Assembly (NCBI GenBank): GCA_900550685.1
Contig: URTS01000064.1
Coordinates: 1-10,708, forward strand
DNA: 10,708 nt
Origin: an uncultured Oscillibacter sp.
GTDB taxonomy: Bacteria; Bacillota; Clostridia; Oscillospirales; Oscillospiraceae
Direction of reading: 5' to 3'
Made by a program: the position numbers and the translations under genes. Shown piece after piece: positions 1 through 5,700 of this stretch (positions within the stretch are counted from its first letter, which is position 1; the number at the start of each line of letters is the position of its first letter). Below the pieces are notes generated by a model, which was not told the origin of the DNA, ran no database searches, and saw nothing but the letters and a program-made list of their open reading frames with translations.

Positions 1-24
1 AGGGCGCGGCATCAGCCGCGCCCT
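1..24 (-). terminator. Intrinsic terminator hairpin after gap
   Basis: A perfect 10-bp inverted repeat (AGGGCGCGGC, loop ATCA, GCCGCGCCCT) lies 14 bases beyond the gap stop codon. Any T-tract on the minus strand would fall outside the window, so termination is inferred from stem strength and position. On the plus strand only three T follow the stem. Confidence 0.6.
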
Positions 25-38
25 TTCCATATTTGGGT

Positions 39-1052
39 TTACTTGTGGTCCACGGAGGACATGTGGCGGATCAGTTCCACCATCCTGTTGGCGTAGCCGC
101 ACTCGTTGTCGTACCAGGAGACCACCTTCACAAAGGTATCGCTCAGGGCGATGCCGGCCTTGGCGTCGAAAATAGAGGAGCGGGGATCACCCAGGAAGTC
201 GGAGGAGACCACGTCCTCATCGGTATAGCCCAGGATGCCCTTCAGTTCGCCTTCGGAGGCGTCCTTCATGACCTTGCAGATGTCCGCATAGGAGGCGGGC
301 TTTGCCAGCTTCACGGTCAGGTCCACCACGGAGACATCCAGGGTGGGCACCCGCATGGACATGCCGGTGAGCTTGCCGTTCAGCTCGGGGATCACCTTGC
401 CCACGGCCTTGGCAGCGCCGGTGGAGGAGGGGATGATGTTGCCGGTAGCGGCGCGGCCGCCCCGCCAGTCCTTCATGGAAGCGCCGTCCAGCAGCTTCTG
501 GGTGGGGGTAACGGAATGAACGGTGGTCATCAGGCCTTCCACGATGCCGAAGTTGTCATTGATGACCTTGGCAATGGGGGCCAGGCAGTTGGTGGTGCAG
601 GAAGCGTTGGAGACGTAGGTCATGTCGCTGGTGTACTGGTCCAGATTCACGCCGCAGACGAACATGGGGGTATCGTCCTTGGAGGGAGCACCCATGATGA
701 CGTGCTTGGCGCCGGCCTCGATATGGCCCTGGCACAGTTCCTTGGTCAGGTGCTTGCCGGTGCACTCGCAGACATACTCTGCGCCCACAGAGCCCCAGGG
801 AATGTCCTTGACCTCTGCGGCGGTGAACACGGGATACTTCTTGCCGTTGACGATCAGGCCGCCGTCGTAATGCTCCACGGTGCCGGGGAATTTTCCGTGC
901 ACAGAGTCATACTTCAGCATATAGGCCATATACTCCGGATTCATGAACGGATCGTTGATGGCTGCAACCTCCACACCCTCGTGAGTCAGTGCGGCGCGGA
1001 ACACCAGGCGGCCGATGCGGCCGAAACCATTGATACCGATTTTTGTAATCAT
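39..1052 (-). CDS. gap: Glyceraldehyde-3-phosphate dehydrogenase, phosphorylating
   Basis: This cytosolic glycolytic enzyme oxidises glyceraldehyde-3-phosphate with NAD and phosphate to 1,3-bisphosphoglycerate. The 337-residue product has the usual family length. The Rossmann loop GFGRIGR is at residues 9-15, Asp34 in AAINDP fits NAD preference, and the active-site block SNASCTTNC (148-156) holds catalytic Cys152 with partner His179 in TTVHSVTPTQ. The start is set by GGAAAGGGG at 1061-1069, eight bases upstream of ATG. The N-terminal region (NDPF, then YMAYMLKYDSVHGKF) resembles the E. coli GapA/eukaryotic-like type more than B. subtilis GapA; this is judged from memory of family sequences. 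It is transcribed alone in view, divergently from a LacI-family regulator, with an operator just after its predicted transcription start. Confidence in function is very high. Confidence 0.97.
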   Translation of the reverse strand: MITKIGINGFGRIGRLVFRAALTHEGVEVAAINDPFMNPEYMAYMLKYDSVHGKFPGTVEHYDGGLIVNGKKYPVFTAAEVKDIPWGSVGAEYVCECTGKHLTKELCQGHIEAGAKHVIMGAPSKDDTPMFVCGVNLDQYTSDMTYVSNASCTTNCLAPIAKVINDNFGIVEGLMTTVHSVTPTQKLLDGASMKDWRGGRAATGNIIPSSTGAAKAVGKVIPELNGKLTGMSMRVPTLDVSVVDLTVKLAKPASYADICKVMKDASEGELKGILGYTDEDVVSSDFLGDPRSSIFDAKAGIALSDTFVKVVSWYDNECGYANRMVELIRHMSSVDHK

Positions 1053-1102
1053 AAACAGAACCCCTTTCCAACTTATAAGCAGGTATAAACCGCAAAGAAT
1101 CG

Positions 1103-1118
1103 ATTGCGTAAACGATTA
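1103..1118 (-). promoter_or_regulatory. Predicted LacI-family operator in the gap leader
   Basis: ATTGCGTAAACGATTA matches the site at 1303-1318 (ATTACGCAAACGTTAA) at 12 of 16 positions, with the shared form ATTrCGyAAACGwTwA. A CG-containing, AT-flanked core is typical of LacI/CcpA-family operators. It lies about 9 to 24 bases downstream of the predicted gap transcription start, where a bound repressor would block transcription. The strand assignment follows the gene controlled. Confidence 0.6.
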
Positions 1119-1133
1119 TTTCTCTTTGGTTTT

Positions 1134-1162
1134 ATATTAGCATGGTTGCTCTGAATTAGCAA
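1134..1162 (-). promoter_or_regulatory. gap promoter (sigma-A-like)
   Basis: Read on the minus strand, TTGCTA (1157-1162), a 17-base spacer and TAATAT (1134-1139) form a good vegetative promoter. Transcription would start near 1127, giving a leader of about 75 bases that includes the operator at 1103-1118. Confidence 0.65.
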
Positions 1163-1243
1163 TCAGCATTTTGCATAACAATTAACTCTGCAAACTAGTC
1201 AAATCAGCGATGAACAGTTTGCTTCTTGTCGGAAATATGAAAA

Positions 1244-1271
1244 AAGCGCCGAAAAAGTCTTGACGGCGCTT
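1244..1271 (-). terminator. Terminator-like hairpin between divergent promoters
   Basis: AAGCGCCG (1244-1251) and CGGCGCTT (1264-1271) form a perfect 8-bp stem with a 12-base loop. On the minus strand the stem runs into TTTTTT followed by CATATTT, the form of an intrinsic terminator. It overlaps the -35 box of the plus-strand regulator promoter. It may stop antisense transcription from the regulator gene before it reaches gap, or it may be a DNA palindrome bound by a protein. The sequence alone does not decide. Confidence 0.45.
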
Positions 1272-1289
1272 GAACGCTTGGCGTATACT
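1260..1289 (+). promoter_or_regulatory. Promoter of the LacI-family regulator
   Basis: TTGACG (1260-1265), an 18-base spacer and TATACT (1284-1289) form a strong sigma-A-like promoter with a start near 1296. The operator at 1303-1318 lies immediately downstream, which predicts autoregulation. Confidence 0.75.
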
Positions 1290-1302
1290 TAAAATGCAAA
1301 TG

Positions 1303-1318
1303 ATTACGCAAACGTTAA
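1303..1318 (+). promoter_or_regulatory. Predicted LacI-family operator, autoregulatory
   Basis: ATTACGCAAACGTTAA is related to the gap-side site at 1103-1118. A further partial copy, ATTGCGTAAA (1322-1331), is identical to the first ten bases of the gap-side operator and touches the ribosome-binding site AGAGGTG (1331-1337). The copies start 19 bases apart, so a second dimer could bind there. Confidence 0.6.
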
Positions 1319-1344
1319 AAAATTGCGTAAAGAGGTGAACAATT

Positions 1345-2334
1345 ATGAAGGTGACCATCAGTGATGTGGCGAAACTGGCAGGTGTCTCCACGGCCACGGT
1401 CTCCCACACCATCAATTCTACCCGCTATGTCTCCGGCGAAACCAAGGAAAAGGTCTACAAGGCCATTGCGGAGCTGGGCTATACGCCGGACGCCTCCGCC
1501 AGAAGCTTCCGCACCGGCAAGAAGAAAACCATCGGCTTTATTGTGCCCGATATCTCCAATAAATTCTTCGCCACCATGATCGAATCGGTGGAGAACTACC
1601 TCTCCTCCCACGGCTATCATCTGATCATTGCCAACACCAAGGAGAATCCCGAGCGGGAAGAGACCAACATCCGCCTGCTGGCGGCGGGCCTGGTGGACGG
1701 CCTGCTGATCGCCAGCACCATTGAGGACTTCTCCCGCTTCGAGTCCCTGATTCCCGCCGGGTTCCCGGTGGTTTTGGTGGACCGGACCTTTGATGTCAAG
1801 CGGTTCCCCTCCGTGTGCGTGTCCAACTTCCAGCCCATTTACCGCAGCGTCTGCCGCCTGGCGGGCAAGGGGGACAAGCGCATCGGCATCATCGGCGGCC
1901 TGCCCCGGCTGTCCTCCACCCAGGAGCGCATCGCCGCCTACCGGGAGGCCGTGGCCGACTGCGGCCTGGACCAGGACGAGGCCCTGATCCGCTTCGGCAA
2001 CTCCATGGAAAACAGCGCCCAGCAGTGTCTGGACGAGCTGCTGGACCAGAAGTGCGACGCCATTGTGGTGGCCCAGGGCCTTATGGCCTCGGAAACGGTG
2101 ATCTACCTCCACGAAAAGGGTCTGCAATTGAATAAGGATATCGACCTGGTCACCTTTGTGGACTATGATTCCAACATCAACCACCTTTATTCCAATCAGA
2201 TGGACTGCATCGTCCAGCCGGTGGAAAAGCTGGGCGAGGTGGCCGGCGAGCAGATCCTCCAGCGCATCGAGACGCCGGACGCCCCCGCCTTTGAGCAGCT
2301 GCTGACCTCCGCCTACAAGCCCTGCAGCGTGTAA
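1345..2334 (+). CDS. LacI-family transcriptional regulator, probable regulator of gap
   Basis: This is a cytosolic DNA-binding repressor of 329 residues. The N-terminal LacI helix-turn-helix is at residues 3-25 (TISDVAKLAGVSTATVSHTI), the hinge region at 47-58 (TPDASARSFRTG), and a periplasmic-binding-protein-like effector domain runs from about 62 to 308. Asp146 in VLVDRTF, Arg195 in STQER and Asp275 in FVDYDSN are at positions that usually bind ligand in this family. The hinge residue that is normally Leu (ARSL) is Phe55 here. The start follows AGAGGTG at 1331-1337. The divergent layout and shared operators indicate control of gap and of itself. The effector is unknown; a glycolytic sugar phosphate is only a guess. 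A global CcpA role is less likely given the local operators. Confidence 0.93.
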   Translation: MKVTISDVAKLAGVSTATVSHTINSTRYVSGETKEKVYKAIAELGYTPDASARSFRTGKKKTIGFIVPDISNKFFATMIESVENYLSSHGYHLIIANTKENPEREETNIRLLAAGLVDGLLIASTIEDFSRFESLIPAGFPVVLVDRTFDVKRFPSVCVSNFQPIYRSVCRLAGKGDKRIGIIGGLPRLSSTQERIAAYREAVADCGLDQDEALIRFGNSMENSAQQCLDELLDQKCDAIVVAQGLMASETVIYLHEKGLQLNKDIDLVTFVDYDSNINHLYSNQMDCIVQPVEKLGEVAGEQILQRIETPDAPAFEQLLTSAYKPCSV

Positions 2335-2352
2335 CGCACCTCTACGATATGC

Positions 2353-2386
2353 ACCACCCCGGAACGCTGTTCCGGGGTGGTTTTTT
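2353..2386 (+). terminator. Intrinsic terminator after the LacI-family gene
   Basis: A perfect 13-bp stem (ACCACCCCGGAAC, loop GCT, GTTCCGGGGTGGT) ends in six T. It begins 18 bases after the stop codon and separates this gene from the methionine transporter operon. Confidence 0.95.
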
Positions 2387-2478
2387 GCAAAAAGCCGTCT
2401 TTCTGGGCACATATTGACGAAAATGGGTGGATTCTCCGTTTTTCTTTTTTGCATTTCTTCCAAATTTGAAATCAACCA

Positions 2479-2507
2479 TTGACACGGTAGGTTTTTGGTG
2501 CTAACCT
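2479..2507 (+). promoter_or_regulatory. Promoter of the met leader and metNIQ operon
   Basis: A consensus TTGACA (2479-2484) is followed after 17 bases by the weak -10 TAACCT (2502-2507), which is preceded by TG at 2499-2500 (extended -10). Transcription would start near 2514. An imperfect inverted repeat, GGT-AGGTT (2486-2493) and AACCT-AACC (2503-2511), spans the spacer and -10, so repressor binding is possible. The stretch 2387-2478 before it is AT-rich and holds nothing I can name. Confidence 0.6.
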
Positions 2508-2558
2508 AACCCCAGTAAAACGAACCGGGCTCCCGGGGACAGGAAGGAGATACGCGCC

Positions 2559-2663
2559 ATGATCGTAAACCGCTTTGGTATGATGATGTGCATGATGGAC
2601 ATGGGAATGATGACCATGCCCAAGCTTCAGCGCGCCTCCGCAGAAAACCTCTCCGGAATTTAA
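2559..2663 (+). CDS. Methionine-rich leader peptide of metNIQ (34 aa)
   Basis: This short ORF has a strong ribosome site (AGGAAGGAGA, 2541-2550) eight bases before ATG and ends at TAA 2661-2663. Ten of 34 residues are Met, nine of them packed into residues 8-20 (GMMMCMMDMGMMTM spans 7-20). It precedes an intrinsic terminator and then metN, whose predicted substrate is methionine. By analogy with trp/his/leu leader peptides, its role is probably regulatory: scarcity of charged tRNA-Met would stall the ribosome in the AUG cluster and favour an antiterminator. I see no S-box in the leader and no working T-box. An alternative is a real Met-rich copper-binding microprotein (MxxM-like spacing, one Cys), but the position before a methionine importer favours attenuation. 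Coding is well supported; the mechanism is inference. Confidence 0.8.
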   Translation: MIVNRFGMMMCMMDMGMMTMPKLQRASAENLSGI

Positions 2664-2690
2664 CGGCACATCAAGGGCTGTACCGAGGAG
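2649..2690 (+). promoter_or_regulatory. Candidate antiterminator stem in the met leader
   Basis: CTCTCCGG (2649-2656), inside the last codons of the leader ORF, can pair with CCGAGGAG (2683-2690): seven of eight positions pair, including one G-U, with a C-A mismatch at 2653/2686. The 3' half overlaps the 5' arm of the terminator (2685-2693), so the two stems exclude each other. A ribosome at the stop codon would cover 2649-2656 and allow termination; one stalled in the Met cluster would leave it free. No folding program was run. Confidence 0.5.
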
Positions 2691-2726
2691 CGGAAAGCGG
2701 CGACGCTTCCCGCTCCTCTTTTGTTT
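2685..2726 (+). terminator. Attenuator: intrinsic terminator between leader ORF and metN
   Basis: GAGGAGCGG (2685-2693) pairs with CCGCTCCTC (2710-2718). After one A-C mismatch, AAGC/GCTT extends the stem to a six-base loop. TTTTGTTT follows. It starts 21 bases after the leader stop and ends about 50 bases before the metN start, so it can only control readthrough into the operon. Confidence 0.85.
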
Positions 2727-2777
2727 GACCGTCTGCTGCCGGGAGCGAAACGAAAAACAGGAAAGAAGGACTTCCAA

Positions 2778-3782
2778 ATGATTCGTCTGGAACATGTATG
2801 CAAGACCTTCGGCGAAGAAAAAGGCGGCGTTCACGCTGTGCGGGACGTCACCCTCCACATTGAACAGGGCGAGATCTTCGGCATCATCGGCTTCTCCGGC
2901 GCAGGCAAATCCACGCTGGTGCGCTGCATCAACCTGCTGGAGCGGCCCACCAGCGGCACCGTCACGGTGGACGGCCAGGAGTTGACCGCTCTTTCCGAAA
3001 AGGAGCTGCGGCAGGCCCGGAAGAAGATCAGCATGATCTTCCAGAGCTTCAACCTGCTGATGCAGAGGACCTGCCTGAAAAACGTGTGCTTCCCCATGGA
3101 GCTCTCCGGCGTCCCCAAGGCCCAGGCCGAAAAGCGGGCGTTGGAGCTGCTGGACCTGGTGGGACTGAAAGAAAAGGCCAACGCCTATCCCTCCCAGCTC
3201 TCCGGCGGTCAGAAGCAGCGGGTGGCCATCGCCCGGGCCCTGGCCACTGACCCCAAGGTGCTCCTCTGCGACGAGGCCACCTCCGCTCTGGACCCCACCA
3301 CCACCGCCTCTATCCTCTCCTTATTAAAAGAGCTGAATCAGAAGCTGGGGGTCACGGTGGTCATCATCACCCACCAGATGAGCGTGATTGAAGAAATCTG
3401 CACCCGGGTGGCCATTCTGGACAGCGGCGCCGTGGCCGAGGAGGGCAGCGTGGAGGACATCTTCGCCCACCCCACCACCGATGCGGCCCGCCGCCTGGTG
3501 TATCCCGGCGGTGTCAGCGTGAAGCAGTATCCCGCCGGTACCCGGGCCGTCCGGGTGGCCTTCAACGGCGGTACCGCCTATGAGCCCCTCATCGCCACCC
3601 TGGCCATCGACTGCGGCGTGAAGGTGAACATTCTGGGCGCCGACACCCGGAACATCGACGGCAAGGCCTTCGGCACCATGCTGCTGGGCCTGCCGGACGA
3701 TCCCAACGAGGCCGCCAAGGCCCTGAGCTACATCCGTTCCCAGCACAATGTCACCGCTGAGGAGGTCGAGTATCATGCTTAA
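2778..3782 (+). CDS. metN: Methionine ABC transporter ATP-binding protein
   Basis: This is the cytosolic ATPase of the D/L-methionine importer MetNIQ, 334 residues. The Walker A motif GFSGAGKST is at 38-46, the Q-loop Gln at 89, the signature LSGGQKQRVA at 141-150, Walker B VLLCDEATSALD at 161-172 and the switch His at 199. The C-terminal region from about 255 to 330 fits the NIL (ACT-like) domain by which MetN binds methionine and self-inhibits (trans-inhibition in the E. coli protein). The chosen ATG follows AGAAGGA at 2764-2770; the upstream in-frame TTG at 2721 sits in the terminator T-tract and lacks a ribosome site. The gene overlaps metI by eight bases. Specificity for methionine rests on the NIL domain, the MetI/MetQ partners and the Met-rich leader. 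Confidence 0.95.
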   Translation: MIRLEHVCKTFGEEKGGVHAVRDVTLHIEQGEIFGIIGFSGAGKSTLVRCINLLERPTSGTVTVDGQELTALSEKELRQARKKISMIFQSFNLLMQRTCLKNVCFPMELSGVPKAQAEKRALELLDLVGLKEKANAYPSQLSGGQKQRVAIARALATDPKVLLCDEATSALDPTTTASILSLLKELNQKLGVTVVIITHQMSVIEEICTRVAILDSGAVAEEGSVEDIFAHPTTDAARRLVYPGGVSVKQYPAGTRAVRVAFNGGTAYEPLIATLAIDCGVKVNILGADTRNIDGKAFGTMLLGLPDDPNEAAKALSYIRSQHNVTAEEVEYHA

Positions 3783-4512
3783 CACCATTTCCGAGTTCTT
3801 TGCCGACTACGGCGACATCCTGCTGACCGGCACCCGGGACACCCTGGTGATGGTCCTTGTCTCCACCCTGTTTGCCTATCTCCTGGGTCTGCCTCTGGGC
3901 GTGGCCCTCACCGTCACCCAGCCCCACGGCATCCGCCCCAACAAGGCCGTTAACCAGATCCTGGGCTGGATCGTCAACATTGGCCGGTCCATTCCCTTCA
4001 TCATCCTGATGGTGGCCATCATGCCCTTCACCAAGCTGGTTGTTGGCACCAAGATCGGCGTCCGAGGCGCCGTGGTACCCCTGGTGGTCTCCGCGGCCCC
4101 CTTCATCGCCCGCATGGTGGAGACCTCCCTGGCTGAGGTGGACGCCGGCGTGGTGGAGGCCGCCCAGTCCATGGGCGCGTCCACCTTCCAGATCATCTGG
4201 AAGGTCTACCTGCCGGAGGCAAAGCCCTCCCTGGTGCTGGGCGGCGCCATTTCCATCGTCACCATCCTGGGCTACACCGCCATTGCCGGCACTGTGGGCG
4301 CCGGCGGCCTGGGCGACATCGCCGTGCGGTACGGCCACCAGCGGTTCATCACCTCGGTGATGTGGGTCACGGTGGTGATCCTGATTATTCTGGTGCAGGT
4401 CGTCCAGTCCCTCTTCGGATGGTTCTCCAAGAGGATCGACAAGCGGTTGGACGCCGGTACGAAAAAAACGGGGACCTTTGATCTCCTGTCCCGTCTGGCC
4501 CACACCAAGTAA
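3775..4512 (+). CDS. metI: Methionine ABC transporter permease
   Basis: This is the inner-membrane channel subunit, 245 residues, with about five hydrophobic segments, which is usual for MetI. The EAA loop that contacts MetN is at about residues 117-146 (EVDAGVVEAAQSMGASTF, then WKVYLPEA). RSIPFIILMVAIMPFTKLVVG is characteristic of this permease family. The start ATG overlaps the end of metN and has TGAGGAGGT at 3758-3766 as ribosome site, so translation is probably coupled; an ATG 27 bases upstream has no such site. It is followed by 122 bases without a gene before metQ. Confidence 0.95.
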   Translation: MLNTISEFFADYGDILLTGTRDTLVMVLVSTLFAYLLGLPLGVALTVTQPHGIRPNKAVNQILGWIVNIGRSIPFIILMVAIMPFTKLVVGTKIGVRGAVVPLVVSAAPFIARMVETSLAEVDAGVVEAAQSMGASTFQIIWKVYLPEAKPSLVLGGAISIVTILGYTAIAGTVGAGGLGDIAVRYGHQRFITSVMWVTVVILIILVQVVQSLFGWFSKRIDKRLDAGTKKTGTFDLLSRLAHTK

Positions 4513-4634
4513 GTTCATCCCCACTTCATTTCTTTGTTTTCATCGCCTGTCCCTGATCCTCTGTGCACAAGGGTACATCCGGCAAGCGTTTGAAAGATAA
4601 TATGAAATTATATTTTAATTGGAGGAAAAGAAAC

Positions 4635-5492
4635 ATGAAGAACAAGATTCTGGCCACTCTGCTGGCCCTGACCCTGGCGCTGTCTCTGGCCGCCTGCGGC
4701 AGCAAGAACGAAGCTCCCGCCGAGGACACCAACAACGATGCCCAGACCGAGCAGCCCGCTGAAAATCAGGAGACCGTCACCCTGAAGGTCGGCGCTTCTC
4801 CCACGCCCCACGCTGAGATCCTGAAGCAGTGCGTGCCCATCCTGGCTGAGCAGGGCATCGACCTGCAGATCACCGAGTACGGCGACTATGTCATCCCCAA
4901 CACCGCTGTTGAAGACGGCGAGAATGACGCCAACTACTTCCAGCACGTTCCTTATCTGGACAACTTCAATGAAGAGAACGGCACCCACCTGGTGAGCGTC
5001 ACCGGCGTGCATATCGAGCCCATGGGCATCTATGCCGGCAAGACCGCTTCCCTGGAGGATCTGCCCGACGGCGCTACCGTGGCTGTCCCCAACGACGCCA
5101 CCAACGAGGGCCGCGCTCTGCTGCTGCTGGAAAAGCAGGGTCTGATCAAGCTGGCTGACGACTCCAACCTCTCCTCTACCCCCAAGGACATCGTAGAGAA
5201 TCCCAAGAACCTGACCTTCACCGAGGTGGAAGCCGCTACCGTTCCCACCATCGTCACTGAGGTGGACATCGCCGTCATCAACTCCAACTACGCTATGGGC
5301 GCCGGCTTCAACCCCGTTGAGGACGCTCTGGCTTTGGAGGATTCCGACTCTCCCTATGTGAACGTTCTGGTCTGCAAGGAAGGCAACGAGAACAACGAGG
5401 CCATCCAGGCTCTGGCTGAGGCTCTGCACTCCGACACCATCAAGAACTACATCACCGAGACCTACAACGGCGCCGTGATCCCCGTCGACTAA
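4635..5492 (+). CDS. metQ: Methionine-binding lipoprotein (NlpA/MetQ family)
   Basis: This is the extracytoplasmic substrate-binding lipoprotein of the MetNIQ importer, 285 residues. A type II signal peptide (KNK, then a Leu/Ala-rich core) ends in lipobox LAAC at 18-21, so Cys21 is the predicted lipid anchor. An acidic, Asn/Gln/Pro/Glu-rich linker (about 22-48) precedes the NLPA domain. Family landmarks include ANYFQHVPYL, GIYAGK, PNDATNEGRAL and VDIAVINSNYA. The start follows GGAGG at 4621-4625; an earlier in-frame ATG at 4602 would put charged residues before the signal peptide and lacks a ribosome site. The 122-base gap after metI is pyrimidine-rich, then AT-rich (ATAAT and ATTAT could pair at 4597-4610). 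I see no convincing separate promoter in it, but extra control of metQ is possible. Confidence 0.96.
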   Translation: MKNKILATLLALTLALSLAACGSKNEAPAEDTNNDAQTEQPAENQETVTLKVGASPTPHAEILKQCVPILAEQGIDLQITEYGDYVIPNTAVEDGENDANYFQHVPYLDNFNEENGTHLVSVTGVHIEPMGIYAGKTASLEDLPDGATVAVPNDATNEGRALLLLEKQGLIKLADDSNLSSTPKDIVENPKNLTFTEVEAATVPTIVTEVDIAVINSNYAMGAGFNPVEDALALEDSDSPYVNVLVCKEGNENNEAIQALAEALHSDTIKNYITETYNGAVIPVD

Positions 5493-5510
5493 GTTCTTCC
5501 CTGCTTTCTC

Positions 5511-5541
5511 AGGTCCCCCGGCTTCGCCGGGGGACCTTTTT
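5511..5541 (+). terminator. Intrinsic terminator after metQ
   Basis: A perfect 12-bp stem (AGGTCCCCCGGC, loop TTC, GCCGGGGGACCT) ends in a run of five T. It closes the metNIQ operon 18 bases after the stop codon. Confidence 0.95.
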
Positions 5542-5563
5542 CCGCAGAAATTTCATTTTCCCC

Positions 5564-5592
5564 TTGCGCGGAAAAACCCACCGTGCTACAAT
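5564..5592 (+). promoter_or_regulatory. Promoter of the HMA-domain gene
   Basis: TTGCGC (5564-5569), a 17-base spacer and TACAAT (5587-5592) form a sigma-A-like promoter with a start near 5599. That gives a 5' UTR of about 100 bases. Confidence 0.7.
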
Positions 5593-5599
5593 GCAAATC

Positions 5600-5684
5600 G
5601 AAAAGAGCCGCGGGACGGCCTTTTCTTTCCTCGATCGGTTAGAGTTCTCTTACCGCAATCTGTTCATTCCGGGCCGCAGGCCCG
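5600..5684 (+). promoter_or_regulatory. Structured 5' UTR of the HMA-domain gene
   Basis: Two stem-loops can form. The first begins almost at the predicted transcript end: GAAAAG/CTTTTC (5600-5605/5620-5625) plus GCCG/CGGC with one bulged A, followed by TTTCC. The second is CGGGCC-GCA-GGCCCG (5670-5684), ending four bases before the ribosome site AGGAGG (5689-5694). The first could be a 5' stabiliser or weak attenuator. The second could influence translation. Confidence 0.4.
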
Positions 5685-5700
5685 TATCAGGAGGCAAGTT

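Noticed and set aside
2362..2373. LexA-box-like GAAC-GCT-GTTC
   Set aside because: The spacer is three bases instead of four, and it is the top of an intrinsic terminator stem.
1315..2475. Long antisense frame over the LacI-family gene, and similar long antisense frames at 3751-4524, 5828-7483 and 7383-8753
   Set aside because: They are shadows of GC-rich codon usage opposite recognised genes; they have low-complexity His/Gly/Ala-rich translations and no family motifs.
2674..2687. T-box-like motif AGGGCTGTACCGAG before the terminator
   Set aside because: It agrees with the T-box core at many positions but lacks the TGG needed to pair with the tRNA CCA end. The leader is short, no Stem I/specifier structure is clear, and a translated Met-rich ORF occupies the space.
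2721..2777. Upstream TTG start extending MetN by 19 residues
   Set aside because: It begins in the T-tract of the attenuator, has no ribosome site, and MetN proteins begin at MIxLxxVxKxF, as with ATG 2778.
4590..4618. Promoter for metQ alone (TTGAAA and AT-rich boxes)
   Set aside because: No -10 box of acceptable quality lies at 16-18 bases from TTGAAA, and GATAAT at 4596 has no matching -35.
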